This document shows positions 1 to 8,735 of a stretch of 64,000 nt of DNA, in pieces. This DNA is from Mucilaginibacter mali (GTDB lineage: Bacteria > Bacteroidota > Bacteroidia > Sphingobacteriales > Sphingobacteriaceae): positions 5,270,001-5,334,000 of the forward strand of contig NZ_CP054139.1 of the NCBI RefSeq assembly GCF_013283875.1. Direction: 5' to 3'. The translations under genes were made by a program, and so were the position numbers. Under the pieces are notes generated by a model that had not been told where the DNA came from, did not search any database, and saw nothing but the letters and a program-made list of their open reading frames with translations. Each line of letters opens with the position of its first letter. The first letter of the stretch is position 1.

Positions 1-20
1 CAAGCGTAAAATTCTTAAAG

Positions 21-39
21 TCCTCCCCTTTGGGGAGGA
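21..39. repeat. Short palindromic repeat of the CCTCCCC type
   Basis: Two 8-base arms (TCCTCCCC and GGGGAGGA) surround a TTT loop. Similar C/G-run palindromes occur in several other intergenic regions of this window (near 17.45, 17.8, 37.8, 45.95, 47.57, 50.1, 51.2 and 55.28 kb), so it belongs to a dispersed family. It could also help end transcription of the minus-strand gene to its right. Confidence 0.6.
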
Positions 40-183
40 TTATTTCATGAGGGCTTCGCCGTTTAGGTGGGGCTTAAAAGCGTAACTTAATGACATTGCT
101 CCAGCGGGACATCGGAATTGTCCAACGATTGCCCAATGGGGGTAGGAATTGCACTAATCACAGTCTTTTTTAACCCTGCTAAA

Positions 184-801
184 TTACTTGCCTGCTTTCC
201 CGGCTTGAAAATCCCCCGCGCCTGTGCAATACTCCAGTCCCAAAACAAGGGCCATGGTACTTGCAAAACAAATCTTCTGCATAATGGGCAGGTAAGTTAC
301 CTGGTGCATGCCGTACATGTAAAGGGTAACATAAAAGATCAGCAGACCGATGATGCAAAGCACCTTAAACAGGTGCAGTTTAGATTTCAGCACAAAAACG
401 GTAATGTAAAACATCCCTATTAAAAACAGGGTGCTGGATATGGTGATCATCACATCGTGCAGCGGGGTAGCTATTAAAAAGGTGAAGACCATGCCGCCGG
501 CGCCGATGTATTTAATTACGTTAGCCGCGCCCCTTTGCGGTATCCGTTTGGCAAACCTAACAAAGAAGCAGGCCAAGCCCGCCGAAAGGAAAACCATGCC
601 GCCAACCGCCCAAAAGCGGGCGGGGTTATGCATGCCGTTAACCGCTGTTTCGCCAAAAAGGTTGCTCACGTAATTATTGGCCCAGCTATACCCAACCGAG
701 TTTTTATCAACCTGCGAGCCACCGGGGTAATTTAAGGTGGCTATTACCAATAACAGTATAGCAGCGATGAGCAGCAATAAAGTGGTATGCTTTTTTAGCA
801 T
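184..801 (-). CDS. DUF998-like integral membrane protein
   Basis: This is a hydrophobic protein of about 205 residues with roughly seven predicted membrane helices. The first is at the N-terminus (LLLLIAAILLLVIATLNYPG) and is followed by a YPGGS...NNYVSNLFGE segment that resembles the YPGG and N-x-SDLG motifs of DUF998 proteins. The longer reading frame begins 17 codons upstream, but the Met starting MLKKHTT is the better start because the membrane helix follows directly. It lies 41 bp downstream of methionine aminopeptidase on the same strand, so the two are probably co-transcribed. No enzymatic motif is visible and the function is unknown. Confidence 0.75.
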   Translation of the reverse strand: MLKKHTTLLLLIAAILLLVIATLNYPGGSQVDKNSVGYSWANNYVSNLFGETAVNGMHNPARFWAVGGMVFLSAGLACFFVRFAKRIPQRGAANVIKYIGAGGMVFTFLIATPLHDVMITISSTLFLIGMFYITVFVLKSKLHLFKVLCIIGLLIFYVTLYMYGMHQVTYLPIMQKICFASTMALVLGLEYCTGAGDFQAGKAGK

Positions 802-842
802 CGGTGATTGTATTACAGCAATAAATATCGCATTAACACTTA

Positions 843-1607
843 TCAATCCCAAATCCCGTTCTGCGCGGTGAATATCACCGGCTGGTCGCCGGTTACCATA
901 ATGGTATGCTCGTGCTGGGCAACAAAGCCGCCCTTGTTGCCTACCAGCGTCCAGCCATCGGCCTGGGTATCGGTATAGGTAGACCGGGTTGAAATAAAGG
1001 TCTCTATCGCTACCACCGAATTCTTTTTGAAACGCGTTTGGTTATCGCGGTCGCAAAAGTTGGCTATTTCGTGCGGTTCCTCGTGCAGGCTGCGGCCAAC
1101 GCCGTGGCCGGTCAGGTTTTTTATTACAGTATAGCCCGCTTTTTTAGCTTCGGTTTCAATCAGCTTACCGATATCGGATATTTTAACGCCGCCCTTAATA
1201 TTGCTGATGGCCTTTTTTAATATCTCTTTCGATGCTTGCACCAGTTTACCATGGCCGTGAATGTCCTCACCTAAAATAAACGAGCCGCCGTTATCGGCCC
1301 AAAAACCGTTCAGCTCAGCCGATACGTCGATGTTCACCAGGTCGCCCTCCTGCAGGACGGCATCTGCCGATGGAACGCCGTGCGCCACCTCACCGTTAAT
1401 GCTGATGCAGGTATGCCCCGGGAAGTTATAGGTTAATATCGGTGCCGAGCGCGCGCCCATTTGCGCCAATAATTCGCCGCCATAATCGTCAAGTTCTTTG
1501 GTAGAAATGCCTGGTTTGGCATACTCGCGCATCTTCTTTAGCGTAATGGCCACAGCATCGCTGGCCTGCTGCATCCCTAATCTTTCTTCTTCGGTGGATA
1601 TGGACAT
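843..1607 (-). CDS. map: Type I methionine aminopeptidase
   Basis: The enzyme removes the initiator methionine from nascent proteins in the cytoplasm. At 254 residues it has the normal length of type I enzymes without an N-terminal extension. All five metal ligands are visible: D94 (in NIDVS), D105 (in WADNGG), H168 (in TGHGVG), E202 (in AIETF) and E233 (in QHEHT). H76 in HGVPS matches the conserved substrate-side histidine. The second aspartate sits in DNGGSF rather than the more common DTS context, so this is one of the sequence variants of type I MetAP. The gene is followed closely by a membrane-protein gene on the same strand. Confidence 0.95.
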   Translation of the reverse strand: MSISTEEERLGMQQASDAVAITLKKMREYAKPGISTKELDDYGGELLAQMGARSAPILTYNFPGHTCISINGEVAHGVPSADAVLQEGDLVNIDVSAELNGFWADNGGSFILGEDIHGHGKLVQASKEILKKAISNIKGGVKISDIGKLIETEAKKAGYTVIKNLTGHGVGRSLHEEPHEIANFCDRDNQTRFKKNSVVAIETFISTRSTYTDTQADGWTLVGNKGGFVAQHEHTIMVTGDQPVIFTAQNGIWD

Positions 1608-1912
1608 GGGTGGTTTATTTCTTTGAGGACAAAATTAAGAATTTGTTGCGAGGGGTCGTCTCTATTTTAAAATTACAACAATCCCCCGTTTTTAGCCCGT
1701 AATCGATCTTAATGGGTAAACAGTACGAATGGTCTGTGAGGACGCAGACTGCGGGGAAGATGGCACAACGTATGCGGTCTAACGATGACACAAACTACGG
1801 GGAAATTACCCCGGCGCCTGTCTCCCTACAGACACTTTTGATTTTGTTTACTTAAAGTTTAAAATTCAATTTCCGGATGGGTACGTCTGCAATCTCCGGC
1901 TGGTTTCACTTA
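1608..1912. other. Intergenic region without a recognisable gene
   Basis: This stretch lies between the divergent map and acyltransferase genes. I see no reading frame with coding character. It holds a small G/C-rich palindromic patch (CGGGGAAATTACCCCGG near 1798-1814) and otherwise AT-rich leader sequence for both genes. Confidence 0.6.
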
Positions 1913-1920
1913 TAAATTTG
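1913..1920 (+). promoter_or_regulatory. Candidate Bacteroidota -7 element (TAAATTTG)
   Basis: TAAATTTG matches the Bacteroidota -7 consensus TAnnTTTG exactly and lies 34 bp before the acyltransferase ATG at 1955. No TTTG box at the usual spacing of about 20 bp is evident, so the call rests on the -7 match and position alone. Confidence 0.45.
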
Positions 1921-1954
1921 CTTGAATTATTAATTTTAGATAGTTTGGCGCAAC

Positions 1955-3070
1955 ATGGATACCAACAAAACCGCGCCGGCAATTCTGCAAACCAAACAAC
2001 ATTTCGAGATATTGGATGGCCTGCGGGGCGTAGCTGCCCTCTCCGTGGTGATATTTCATTTTATGGAATGGGTTTACAGCGATTACGGCAAAAACTTTAT
2101 CGGGCATGGTTTCCTGGCAGTCGATTTCTTTTTTTGCCTTTCGGGCTTTGTTATCGGGTATGCTTATGATGACCGGATAGCCAAAATGGGCATGGCGGAG
2201 TTTTTTAAATCGAGGGTCATCCGCCTGCACCCGCTGGTGATATTAGGCTCGGTACTGGGCCTGCTGGCCTTCCTGTTCGATCCGTTTGTCGGCCATCCGG
2301 GAGTATACAGCGCCGGGATGATCGCCCTTACCTTGTTTTGTTCGTTACTTATCAGCCCGTTCCCCATCATGGGCGACAGGGGGTTTAACCTGTTCAGCTT
2401 CAACGCACCAGCATGGTCGCTGTTTTGGGAGTATATGGCAAATATTGTTTACGCGTTTGTGCTTTATAAAATAGCCCGGCGCTACCTGTTGCTTTTAACC
2501 GTCCTTGCTGCCGCAGCACTTTGCTTTGTAGCTTACCGTTCGGGTAATTTAATGGGCGGCTGGAGCGGCCCTACCTTTTGGGATGGCTGCGCGCGGATAT
2601 CCTATTCGTTTTTAGCGGGGTTGCTGGTTTACCGCTACAACTTTATCATCAAAAACAAGCTGGGTTTTACCGGCATCGCCCTATTACTGTTCCTGGCTTT
2701 TATTATGCCGTTTAATAAATGGAACTGGGTATCCGAACCTTTGGTCGTACTGTTTTATTTCCCCCTGCTAATTGCTTTGGGCGCGGGCGCCACTTTAACA
2801 CCGGGCTTAAAAAAGCTTTGCAATTTTTCGGGGAAGATCTCCTACCCCCTGTACATGACGCATTATACCTTTCTATGGATGTTCGGCAACTACTACCTCA
2901 GTCATAAACCGGGTACCGCGCAATTGTCGCTCATTGTCATCACCTCGGTTATCCTGTTGATCGGGTTCGCGTACCTGGTAATGGTAGTTTATGATATCCC
3001 CGTAAGGAAATACCTTAGCAATAAGCGCAACGAGTGGCTTGCCAAACAAAAAGCTACTAATCGCCAATAA
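1955..3070 (+). CDS. Acyltransferase family 3 membrane protein
   Basis: This 371-residue protein opens with the family signature LDGLRGVAALSVVIFHF (residues 20-36), including the catalytic-type His at position 35. About ten membrane helices follow. Family members transfer acyl groups (acetyl, succinyl) to sugars of exopolysaccharide, lipopolysaccharide or other surface glycans. The gene stands alone between divergent map and the EamA transporter, so nothing nearby identifies its acceptor. Confidence 0.9.
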   Translation: MDTNKTAPAILQTKQHFEILDGLRGVAALSVVIFHFMEWVYSDYGKNFIGHGFLAVDFFFCLSGFVIGYAYDDRIAKMGMAEFFKSRVIRLHPLVILGSVLGLLAFLFDPFVGHPGVYSAGMIALTLFCSLLISPFPIMGDRGFNLFSFNAPAWSLFWEYMANIVYAFVLYKIARRYLLLLTVLAAAALCFVAYRSGNLMGGWSGPTFWDGCARISYSFLAGLLVYRYNFIIKNKLGFTGIALLLFLAFIMPFNKWNWVSEPLVVLFYFPLLIALGAGATLTPGLKKLCNFSGKISYPLYMTHYTFLWMFGNYYLSHKPGTAQLSLIVITSVILLIGFAYLVMVVYDIPVRKYLSNKRNEWLAKQKATNRQ

Positions 3071-3215
3071 TTTATAGTAGTTTTGCCCTACTATGCTTAA
3101 CGTTAGCTGTCTTCCTCCTCCAGCTTCATTTTTATAGATCAAAGGACTATAATTAATGGTACATTCCTGCTTTCACGGGCAAGGGGCGCATCAACGTATC
3201 TTCAAATTTTAAAAA

Positions 3216-4085
3216 ATGAAACAAGCATATATTAAATTACATATCGCCCTTATTTTGGCGGGCTTCACCGGTATATTCGGCAAATTGATCACCCTTAACG
3301 CGGCGCTGATCAGTTGGTACCGTTTATTCTTTTCAGCATTGATCATGCTGCTATTTTTTGCCGTTAAAGGCAAATTCACGGCCATTACAAATTCATCAAA
3401 ACTAAAGATCGGCTTTACCGGTCTTTTATTAGGTATCCACTGGATCCTGTTTTATGGCAGTATCAAGTATTCAAATGTTTCTGTCGGGGTGGTGTGCTTT
3501 GCCCTCAGCAGCTTTTTCAATGCCATCCTTGGGCCGGTTATCAACAGGCGCAAATTATCTATAAAGGAGCTACTGCTCAGCAGCCTTACGCTTTGCGGCA
3601 TCGGGTTGATATTCGGGATGGATGCCAGTTATCGTACAGGTATTATCCTGGGTGTGTTTTCTTCCATGTTCTCGGCCTTGTATACCTTGTATAGCGAGCG
3701 GATTGTTAAAGACTATGATAGCGCCACCTTTATGCTTTGGCAAATGGGCGGCGGCTCTATCGGGCTTACGCTGCTGATGCCATTGGTGCTTTGGATCACG
3801 CCGGTTAATTTGCTCATCCCATCTGCGGCCGACTTTGGCTGGCTACTTGTTTTGGCGGCTTTTTGCACCGTGTTGCTTTACTTCCTCATCAACGCGGCGC
3901 TGAAAAAGATCTCTTCGTTTACAGTGAGCCTTACATTCAATTTAGAGCCGCTTTATACCATCCTGCTGGCAATAGTTATTTTTAAAGAGGGGCGCGAGTT
4001 TACCACCGGGTTTTATTGCGGGTTGATGCTGATCGTGAGTTCGCTGCTATTCCAAATGTATAGCGTAAAGCGTTTGAGTAAATAA
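3216..4085 (+). CDS. EamA/DMT-family transporter
   Basis: The 289-residue protein is almost entirely hydrophobic, with about ten transmembrane helices arranged as two EamA repeats; the second half carries the typical F-T-V-S-L-T-F-N-L-E-P-L-Y segment. Drug/metabolite transporters of this type export amino acids, metabolites or toxic compounds; the substrate cannot be told from sequence. It ends just before a clear rho-independent terminator. Confidence 0.9.
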   Translation: MKQAYIKLHIALILAGFTGIFGKLITLNAALISWYRLFFSALIMLLFFAVKGKFTAITNSSKLKIGFTGLLLGIHWILFYGSIKYSNVSVGVVCFALSSFFNAILGPVINRRKLSIKELLLSSLTLCGIGLIFGMDASYRTGIILGVFSSMFSALYTLYSERIVKDYDSATFMLWQMGGGSIGLTLLMPLVLWITPVNLLIPSAADFGWLLVLAAFCTVLLYFLINAALKKISSFTVSLTFNLEPLYTILLAIVIFKEGREFTTGFYCGLMLIVSSLLFQMYSVKRLSK

Positions 4086-4110
4086 TTGAGGGATTTTTTG
4101 ATGAATATTT

Positions 4111-4148
4111 AAGCATACGGGCAATCATTTTGCCTGTATGCTTTTTTG
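4111..4148 (+). terminator. Rho-independent terminator after the EamA transporter
   Basis: A 14-bp stem (AAGCATACGGGCAA paired with TTGCCTGTATGCTT, one G-U pair) is followed by a T run (TTTTTT). It sits 25 bp after the transporter stop codon. Confidence 0.8.
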
Positions 4149-4215
4149 TAAACGATTGTTAGGGCTTTAAGCGATTTATTTTTTGTGCTTAATTATTCCT
4201 TAAAGCTATAAATAT

Positions 4216-4223
4216 TATATTTG
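4216..4223 (+). promoter_or_regulatory. Candidate -7 element (TATATTTG) for the lipase gene
   Basis: TATATTTG matches TAnnTTTG and lies 53 bp before the lipase ATG. No upstream TTTG at the ideal distance is seen. Confidence 0.4.
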
Positions 4224-4276
4224 AGAGTAATATTTCAATTGTAAACCTTATTCTTCAAAAATCTCAAACCTTTCTC

Positions 4277-5761
4277 ATGAAAATTTCATCCCGCTTTAAC
4301 TTTGTGCAGCAGGTGTTTGCACTTAACATGTTCTCTAACCTGGCGAGCGATAAAAAAGGCACCGACCATGAACTTACCCACGACCTAAACACGCTATTGC
4401 AGGCCCTGCTTGCCAATGCCGACATGCAGAAGTTTATGGACAACTGGGTGGTGGTATGGGGGCCGGTAGTAGGCTCGTACGGCATGGATGCCAAAAACCC
4501 TAAGCGCGAGGTTGTAACTAATGCCATGTATGTTGCCGCTAACGATAAGGGGCAATATGTGGTAGCCGTATCGGCCACCAACCCGGTATCTAAATACGGC
4601 TGGCTTGTTGAAGACTTTGACGTGCGCACCATGGTTGCGTGGAAGGAACTGTTAGAGCCAGGCATACAAACCGAGGGCGAAACGGTTTGCATATCAAACG
4701 GTACCGCTGTTGGTTTACAGCATTTGCTTACCCTAAGGGATCAAACCACGGGCACTACCCTTATCGACTACCTGAAGTTTACTTTTGCCCAAACACCACA
4801 CCCGGTAACGCTGGCTGTATCCGGCCATAGCCTGGGCGGGGCGCAATCGTCGGTACTGGCCCTGTACCTCGATCAAACTTTACACATGTGGAACCCCGAC
4901 CGTAAGGTAGTAGTATCGGCCATGCCTACCGCGGGCGCATCGCCGGGTAATAAAGCTTTCTCCGATCATCATAGCTATGTAATGGGCACCCGCACACTCC
5001 GTTTCTGGAACAAGCTGGATCCTGTTCCGCATGGCTGGGAACCTAATATGGTTGAGCAGGTGCCGTTTTTATATTATCCATACCTGCAACCCGGCGCGCT
5101 TTTAAAAGGCATTGCCGCCGGTGCTTTATCGCAAAGCCTTATTGGTTCGGCCTCGGTACCCAACGGTGGTTATTACACGCAGCTTCAGCCGCAAACACCA
5201 CCGCTTCCGGGGCAGGTGGGCATTACCCAAACTCGCGCTTTTTCGGCAGCCGAAATTGTGCAGGCTATTTTTGATATCGGCATAGACGAAGTTTTACAAG
5301 CCTTGAAAATCACCGGCGAAGCAGCCCAACTGATAAAGGCGCAGCTAAATGTATATATTGAAGATATTGCCAACGAACAAACGCTCGACGAGTTGCTGGA
5401 CGAACTGGAAGCCTACATCATCGGCAAATATGGCGCTGAAGGCAGGGCGTTGATACAAATACTGGAAGTATTGTTCCTTGAAATTGAGAACGTGGCGCTG
5501 TTCCTGGCGCAGCTTGCCCTGCAGCATGTTACGTACTACCCCGACCTGATGGGTACCGCCAACATGCACGCCTTGTCGCAGGCCATCATCAACAACCTGG
5601 TAAACGCCGGCGCACTCGATGACAGTTATACCAATCGGATGGATACCATGTTCGACCCTCGGCGGGGGTTAAACCTATTTGTTAAACTGGGCGAAATGAT
5701 ATTAAAGATCCTTACCCCCGATTTTCTGAAAGCTAACGGTATGGGGCAACTATTATCCTGA
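4277..5761 (+). CDS. Class 3 lipase-like alpha/beta hydrolase
   Basis: The protein has 494 residues. The nucleophile elbow GHSLG places the catalytic Ser at residue 185, and the segment WNKLDPVPHGW supplies a candidate acid (D248) and nearby His (H252), a layout typical of fungal-type (class 3) lipases. No signal peptide is evident, so a cytoplasmic location is inferred. Beyond about residue 330 comes an acidic, helix-rich region (many E, L, A, Q; residues about 330-420), longer than the usual lipase core and of unknown role. The gene is monocistronic, with its own promoter-like site and terminator. The real substrate is unknown. Confidence 0.85.
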   Translation: MKISSRFNFVQQVFALNMFSNLASDKKGTDHELTHDLNTLLQALLANADMQKFMDNWVVVWGPVVGSYGMDAKNPKREVVTNAMYVAANDKGQYVVAVSATNPVSKYGWLVEDFDVRTMVAWKELLEPGIQTEGETVCISNGTAVGLQHLLTLRDQTTGTTLIDYLKFTFAQTPHPVTLAVSGHSLGGAQSSVLALYLDQTLHMWNPDRKVVVSAMPTAGASPGNKAFSDHHSYVMGTRTLRFWNKLDPVPHGWEPNMVEQVPFLYYPYLQPGALLKGIAAGALSQSLIGSASVPNGGYYTQLQPQTPPLPGQVGITQTRAFSAAEIVQAIFDIGIDEVLQALKITGEAAQLIKAQLNVYIEDIANEQTLDELLDELEAYIIGKYGAEGRALIQILEVLFLEIENVALFLAQLALQHVTYYPDLMGTANMHALSQAIINNLVNAGALDDSYTNRMDTMFDPRRGLNLFVKLGEMILKILTPDFLKANGMGQLLS

Positions 5762-5772
5762 TATTGATCCGC

Positions 5773-5812
5773 AATAAAAAGCCGCTTTGCAACGCAGGGC
5801 GGCTTTTTTATT
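5773..5812 (+). terminator. Rho-independent terminator after the lipase gene
   Basis: AAAAAGCCGC pairs with GCGGCTTTTT around a short loop, followed by a T run, starting 12 bp after the lipase stop codon. Confidence 0.8.
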
Positions 5813-5958
5813 GGCAAAATTTTACCCCTCATGCGTTAAGCGTTCCCTGTGCCTCCTTTGTTTACGTGTAGCCGATAAACGCGCAGTGCATTTATAGCAT
5901 CATCGCAGATAAAGGCTGATGCGTCTTTTAAAAAATGTCAAGTTAAATGATAACAGAT

Positions 5959-6012
5959 ATTCCGCAAACAGAAAGAGCTGGTTATTTAACCAGCTCTTTC
6001 TGTTTGCGGAAT
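5959..6012. terminator. Perfect 26-bp inverted repeat between convergent genes
   Basis: Arms 5959-5984 and 5987-6012 are exact reverse complements with only two bases between them. It ends 8 bp after the M1 peptidase stop codon on the minus strand. It probably acts as a terminator or 3' end stabiliser for that gene, although no long T run follows on the minus strand. Confidence 0.65.
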
Positions 6013-6020
6013 GCTTTAAA

Positions 6021-7892
6021 CTATTGCGCTGTCCAGGTATTATCCTTTTCGTTGGCATCCATATAAATGCCATTATCAATGGTAATGCTTTTAACCTGTT
6101 TAGCGGCTTTTACGTTTACTATCGCCTGCTTTTGGTCTTTTTCCCAAACGGCCGGGGTTTGGTGGAAGCTTTCGGTAGAGCCATCGGCATAAGTGGCTAC
6201 CACGTTGAACGGATTGGCGAAGCCGCCTACGTTCTTAATATCCAGCGTGTATTTATTGCCCGATATGCTTACGTTGGCCAAACTCAGATCGACATAAGAC
6301 GGGGTGTAGAACCAGTTGTAAAAGAACCAATCGAGGTTTTTGCCCGAGCCGGCCTTCATCGAGTTAAAGTAATCCCAGGGGATAGGGTGCTTGCCGTGCC
6401 AGTTATCCATATAGGTATGCAGCGCTTTCCTGAACAGGTCATCGCCCAGCAGATCCTTCAACGCCAAGTAGCTTAACGATGCTTTGCCATACGAGTTATT
6501 GCCCGCGCCGAAAGTAACATTTGGTGATGGGGTGATAGTAGGATTTTCTTTATCGTGCGCGCCGTGGATCCAGCGGGTAACGCGGAATTGTTTGTAGAAA
6601 TCATCGGCACCCTTCTGGCCTTTTTCTTCAATACCTATCAGGTATTCGAAAGTTGTGGCCCAGCCCTCGTCCATAAAGGCGTAGTAGCTTTCGTTGGTGC
6701 TCATGTAAAAAGGCATATAGGTGTGGGCTTGCTCATGGTCTTGCACCAGTTGGGCAAAACCCAGGTCGGTTTGATGGCTGTCGTTCATCATCATCGGGAA
6801 CTCCATATCGGCAAAGCCTTGTACCGCGGTCGATTTCTCGAACGGATAAGGTACGCCCGGCCAGTTACGCGAGAACCAGGCCAGCGAGTGGCGGCCATGC
6901 TGTACCGAATGATGGAAATCTTCCGAAGCATCAGGGAACGCGGCCTGCATGCTCACGCGGCGTTTGGTTTTATCGTCAACAATTACACTGCCGGCATCCC
7001 AATCGTAATGGTCGCTCACGGCTACGGCCATATCGCTGATATTGGATGCTTTAAACTTCCAGGTGTTGGTGGCGTTTTGAGCGGTAACTACCTTATCGGC
7101 CAGATCTTTAGCCGTGGCCACGTGGATGGTAGAATCGCTGGTGAACGATTTTTTCAGGCGTGCCGCTATCTCTGGTTTCAAAACTTCATCAGGGTTCAGG
7201 TGTGTACCTGTCGACCATACAATAAAATCCTTCGGAACGGTTACGCTCAGTGTGTAGTCGTTCAAATCGTTATAAAACTCTAAGCCACCACCAAAAGGTT
7301 GGGTATCCCAGCCTTTGTAATCGTCATAAACCGATACGCGAGGGTAGAAATAGGCGATATAAAAGGTAGTCGGGTCGATAATACTTTCGCGGCCGCGGCC
7401 CTGTACCATCAGGTAGTGCCAGGTAATATCCAGCGTTACCGACTGGTGCGGCAGCAAGGGTTTGGCCAGTGGCATCATGTAATTGGTTTCCGAAACTTTG
7501 GCATTATCCCAGGTGGTTTTGGTGCCGTTAACCGAGATCTCGTCAACCTGCAAGCCATCGGTAGGGCTTGGCGTAGCGCCCGGTGCCGACACAGGCCCGC
7601 GGCGGTGACTGTTAACGATCAGCTTCATGTTCAGGCTATCCAGTTTATCGGGGCTTTCGTTATAATAGGTAATGTGTTCCACCCCCTTAACCGTACTGTG
7701 CGGCGGGTTAACGGTGATGGCAATATCATACTTCCCGTGGTTCATCCAGAAGTTTTTGCCGGGTTTGCCATCCATACCGCGGGTACCGTTGGCATAGGTT
7801 TTGGCCATAGGCTGCGGAATGGTTAAGGTTTGCGCGTTGGCCGCCACAAAAGCGCAGCAGGCAAAGGCCGATAGTAAAAATGATTTGATCAT
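6021..7892 (-). CDS. Secreted M1-family metallopeptidase
   Basis: The 623-residue protein begins with a signal peptide (MIKSFLLSAFACCAFVAANA, cleavage before Q21). The zinc site is intact: HEQAH at residues 386-390 and the third ligand E409 in DEGWATTFEYL. Upstream, FADMEFPMM takes the place of the GAMEN exopeptidase motif, as in the Bacteroidota branch of M1. It should be a periplasmic or exported aminopeptidase used in peptide processing. It runs divergent to the toxin-antitoxin pair and ends at a long hairpin. Confidence 0.92.
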   Translation of the reverse strand: MIKSFLLSAFACCAFVAANAQTLTIPQPMAKTYANGTRGMDGKPGKNFWMNHGKYDIAITVNPPHSTVKGVEHITYYNESPDKLDSLNMKLIVNSHRRGPVSAPGATPSPTDGLQVDEISVNGTKTTWDNAKVSETNYMMPLAKPLLPHQSVTLDITWHYLMVQGRGRESIIDPTTFYIAYFYPRVSVYDDYKGWDTQPFGGGLEFYNDLNDYTLSVTVPKDFIVWSTGTHLNPDEVLKPEIAARLKKSFTSDSTIHVATAKDLADKVVTAQNATNTWKFKASNISDMAVAVSDHYDWDAGSVIVDDKTKRRVSMQAAFPDASEDFHHSVQHGRHSLAWFSRNWPGVPYPFEKSTAVQGFADMEFPMMMNDSHQTDLGFAQLVQDHEQAHTYMPFYMSTNESYYAFMDEGWATTFEYLIGIEEKGQKGADDFYKQFRVTRWIHGAHDKENPTITPSPNVTFGAGNNSYGKASLSYLALKDLLGDDLFRKALHTYMDNWHGKHPIPWDYFNSMKAGSGKNLDWFFYNWFYTPSYVDLSLANVSISGNKYTLDIKNVGGFANPFNVVATYADGSTESFHQTPAVWEKDQKQAIVNVKAAKQVKSITIDNGIYMDANEKDNTWTAQ

Positions 7893-7950
7893 ATCAAAGA
7901 CTTTTAAAGGAATATTGAATAGGCTAATATAGGAAAGAAGATTTAAGTAC

Positions 7951-7958
7951 TATATTTG
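7951..7958 (+). promoter_or_regulatory. Candidate -7 element (TATATTTG) at the antitoxin start
   Basis: TATATTTG fits TAnnTTTG and ends only 3 bases before the antitoxin ATG at 7962. If it is used, transcription would start at about the ATG, giving a leaderless or nearly leaderless message. Confidence 0.35.
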
Positions 7959-7961
7959 TAT

Positions 7962-8183
7962 ATGAGCTGGAAAGAGCGTATAACAGTTAATTTGTTACAA
8001 TGCGGAGGACGCCCTTGTATACGGGGGATGCGAATCCGTGTAATTGACGTGCTTGACTTACTGGCATCAGGCCTTACCCAGGAACAAGTGTTGGAAGAAC
8101 TACCCGATCTTGAAAAGGAAGATATTGAAGCCGCACTTAAATATGCGGGTAGCCGGCTTGATCACCCAATTATAGCTGCATGA
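7962..8183 (+). CDS. DUF433 family antitoxin
   Basis: The 73-residue protein shows the DUF433 pattern: a start like WKERITVNLLQCGGRPCIRGMRIRV and a C-terminal winged-HTH-like part (QEQVLEELPDLEKEDIEAAL). DUF433 proteins usually lie beside a DUF5615 PIN-like toxin and are thought to bind and neutralise it and to repress the operon. The ATG at 7962 is chosen over the TTG two codons upstream because family members begin just before W-x-E-R-I. The stop codon overlaps the next gene's start by four bases (ATGA). Confidence 0.88.
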   Translation: MSWKERITVNLLQCGGRPCIRGMRIRVIDVLDLLASGLTQEQVLEELPDLEKEDIEAALKYAGSRLDHPIIAA

Positions 8184-8518
8184 AGATTTGGGTGGATGCA
8201 CAGCTTTCGCCTGTTATTGCCTTGTGGATAAATGAATCCTTTACTGATATTAACGCAGTTTCCATGCGTTCCTTAGATATGTTGTACGCCTCGGACATAG
8301 ATATATTTAAGGCCGCCCGTGCACAATCTGTAGTGATTTTAAGCAAAGATGCAGATTTTGTAAAATTGATAGAATTGCATGGTATCCCTCCTCAATTAAT
8401 ATGGGTCACTTGCGGAAACACCTCAAACAGCCGGATGTTCCAGATATTAAAAACCGCGCTACCGCAAGCCAAACAGTTGTTAGAAAGTGGTGAACAGATT
8501 GTTGAAATCGGTAGTTAA
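8180..8518 (+). CDS. DUF5615 PIN-like toxin
   Basis: The 112-residue protein matches the Mut7-C/PIN-like DUF5615 family: the N-terminal KIWVDAQLSP (acidic D6), the middle ASDIDIFKAA and the ILSKDADF acidic motif are conserved acidic sites of the nuclease fold. Members are predicted RNases paired with DUF433 antitoxins. Overlapping start and stop codons (ATGA) show translational coupling to the antitoxin. Toxic activity is inferred from family and gene order. Confidence 0.85.
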   Translation: MKIWVDAQLSPVIALWINESFTDINAVSMRSLDMLYASDIDIFKAARAQSVVILSKDADFVKLIELHGIPPQLIWVTCGNTSNSRMFQILKTALPQAKQLLESGEQIVEIGS

Positions 8519-8631
8519 TCGAAATCAACCATTCTTTCCTATAGATTAAAACCTCTCCTCCTTACCCCGCATTTTCCGTTAACCACTAATGATATGACTG
8601 CCGTTAACTTGCAAATTCAAAACTAAAATAG

Positions 8632-8691
8632 GTTTAATAAACCCTTTCCTTTAACATTGCAAATAATTAAACCTAAATGCAGTTTAGGTTT
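8632..8691 (+). promoter_or_regulatory. Two inverted repeats and a -7 box upstream of pdxJ
   Basis: AGGTTTAATAAACCCT (8634-8649) and AAACCTAAATGCAGTTTAGGTTT (8669-8691; 9-bp perfect arms) share the half-site AGGTTTA/AAACCT. The right arm of the second overlaps TAGGTTTG (8685-8692), a match to the TAnnTTTG promoter element. Together they look like an operator for a dimeric regulator controlling pdxJ; no regulator is identified. Confidence 0.45.
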
Positions 8692-8735
8692 GTTAATCGT
8701 ATTCAATTGCCACAAAAAATTTACCTGGTATATAT

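Noticed and set aside
5919..6476. 185-codon plus-strand frame opposite the M1 peptidase 3' end
   Set aside because: It runs across the long hairpin and shadows the zinc peptidase; no domain is seen.
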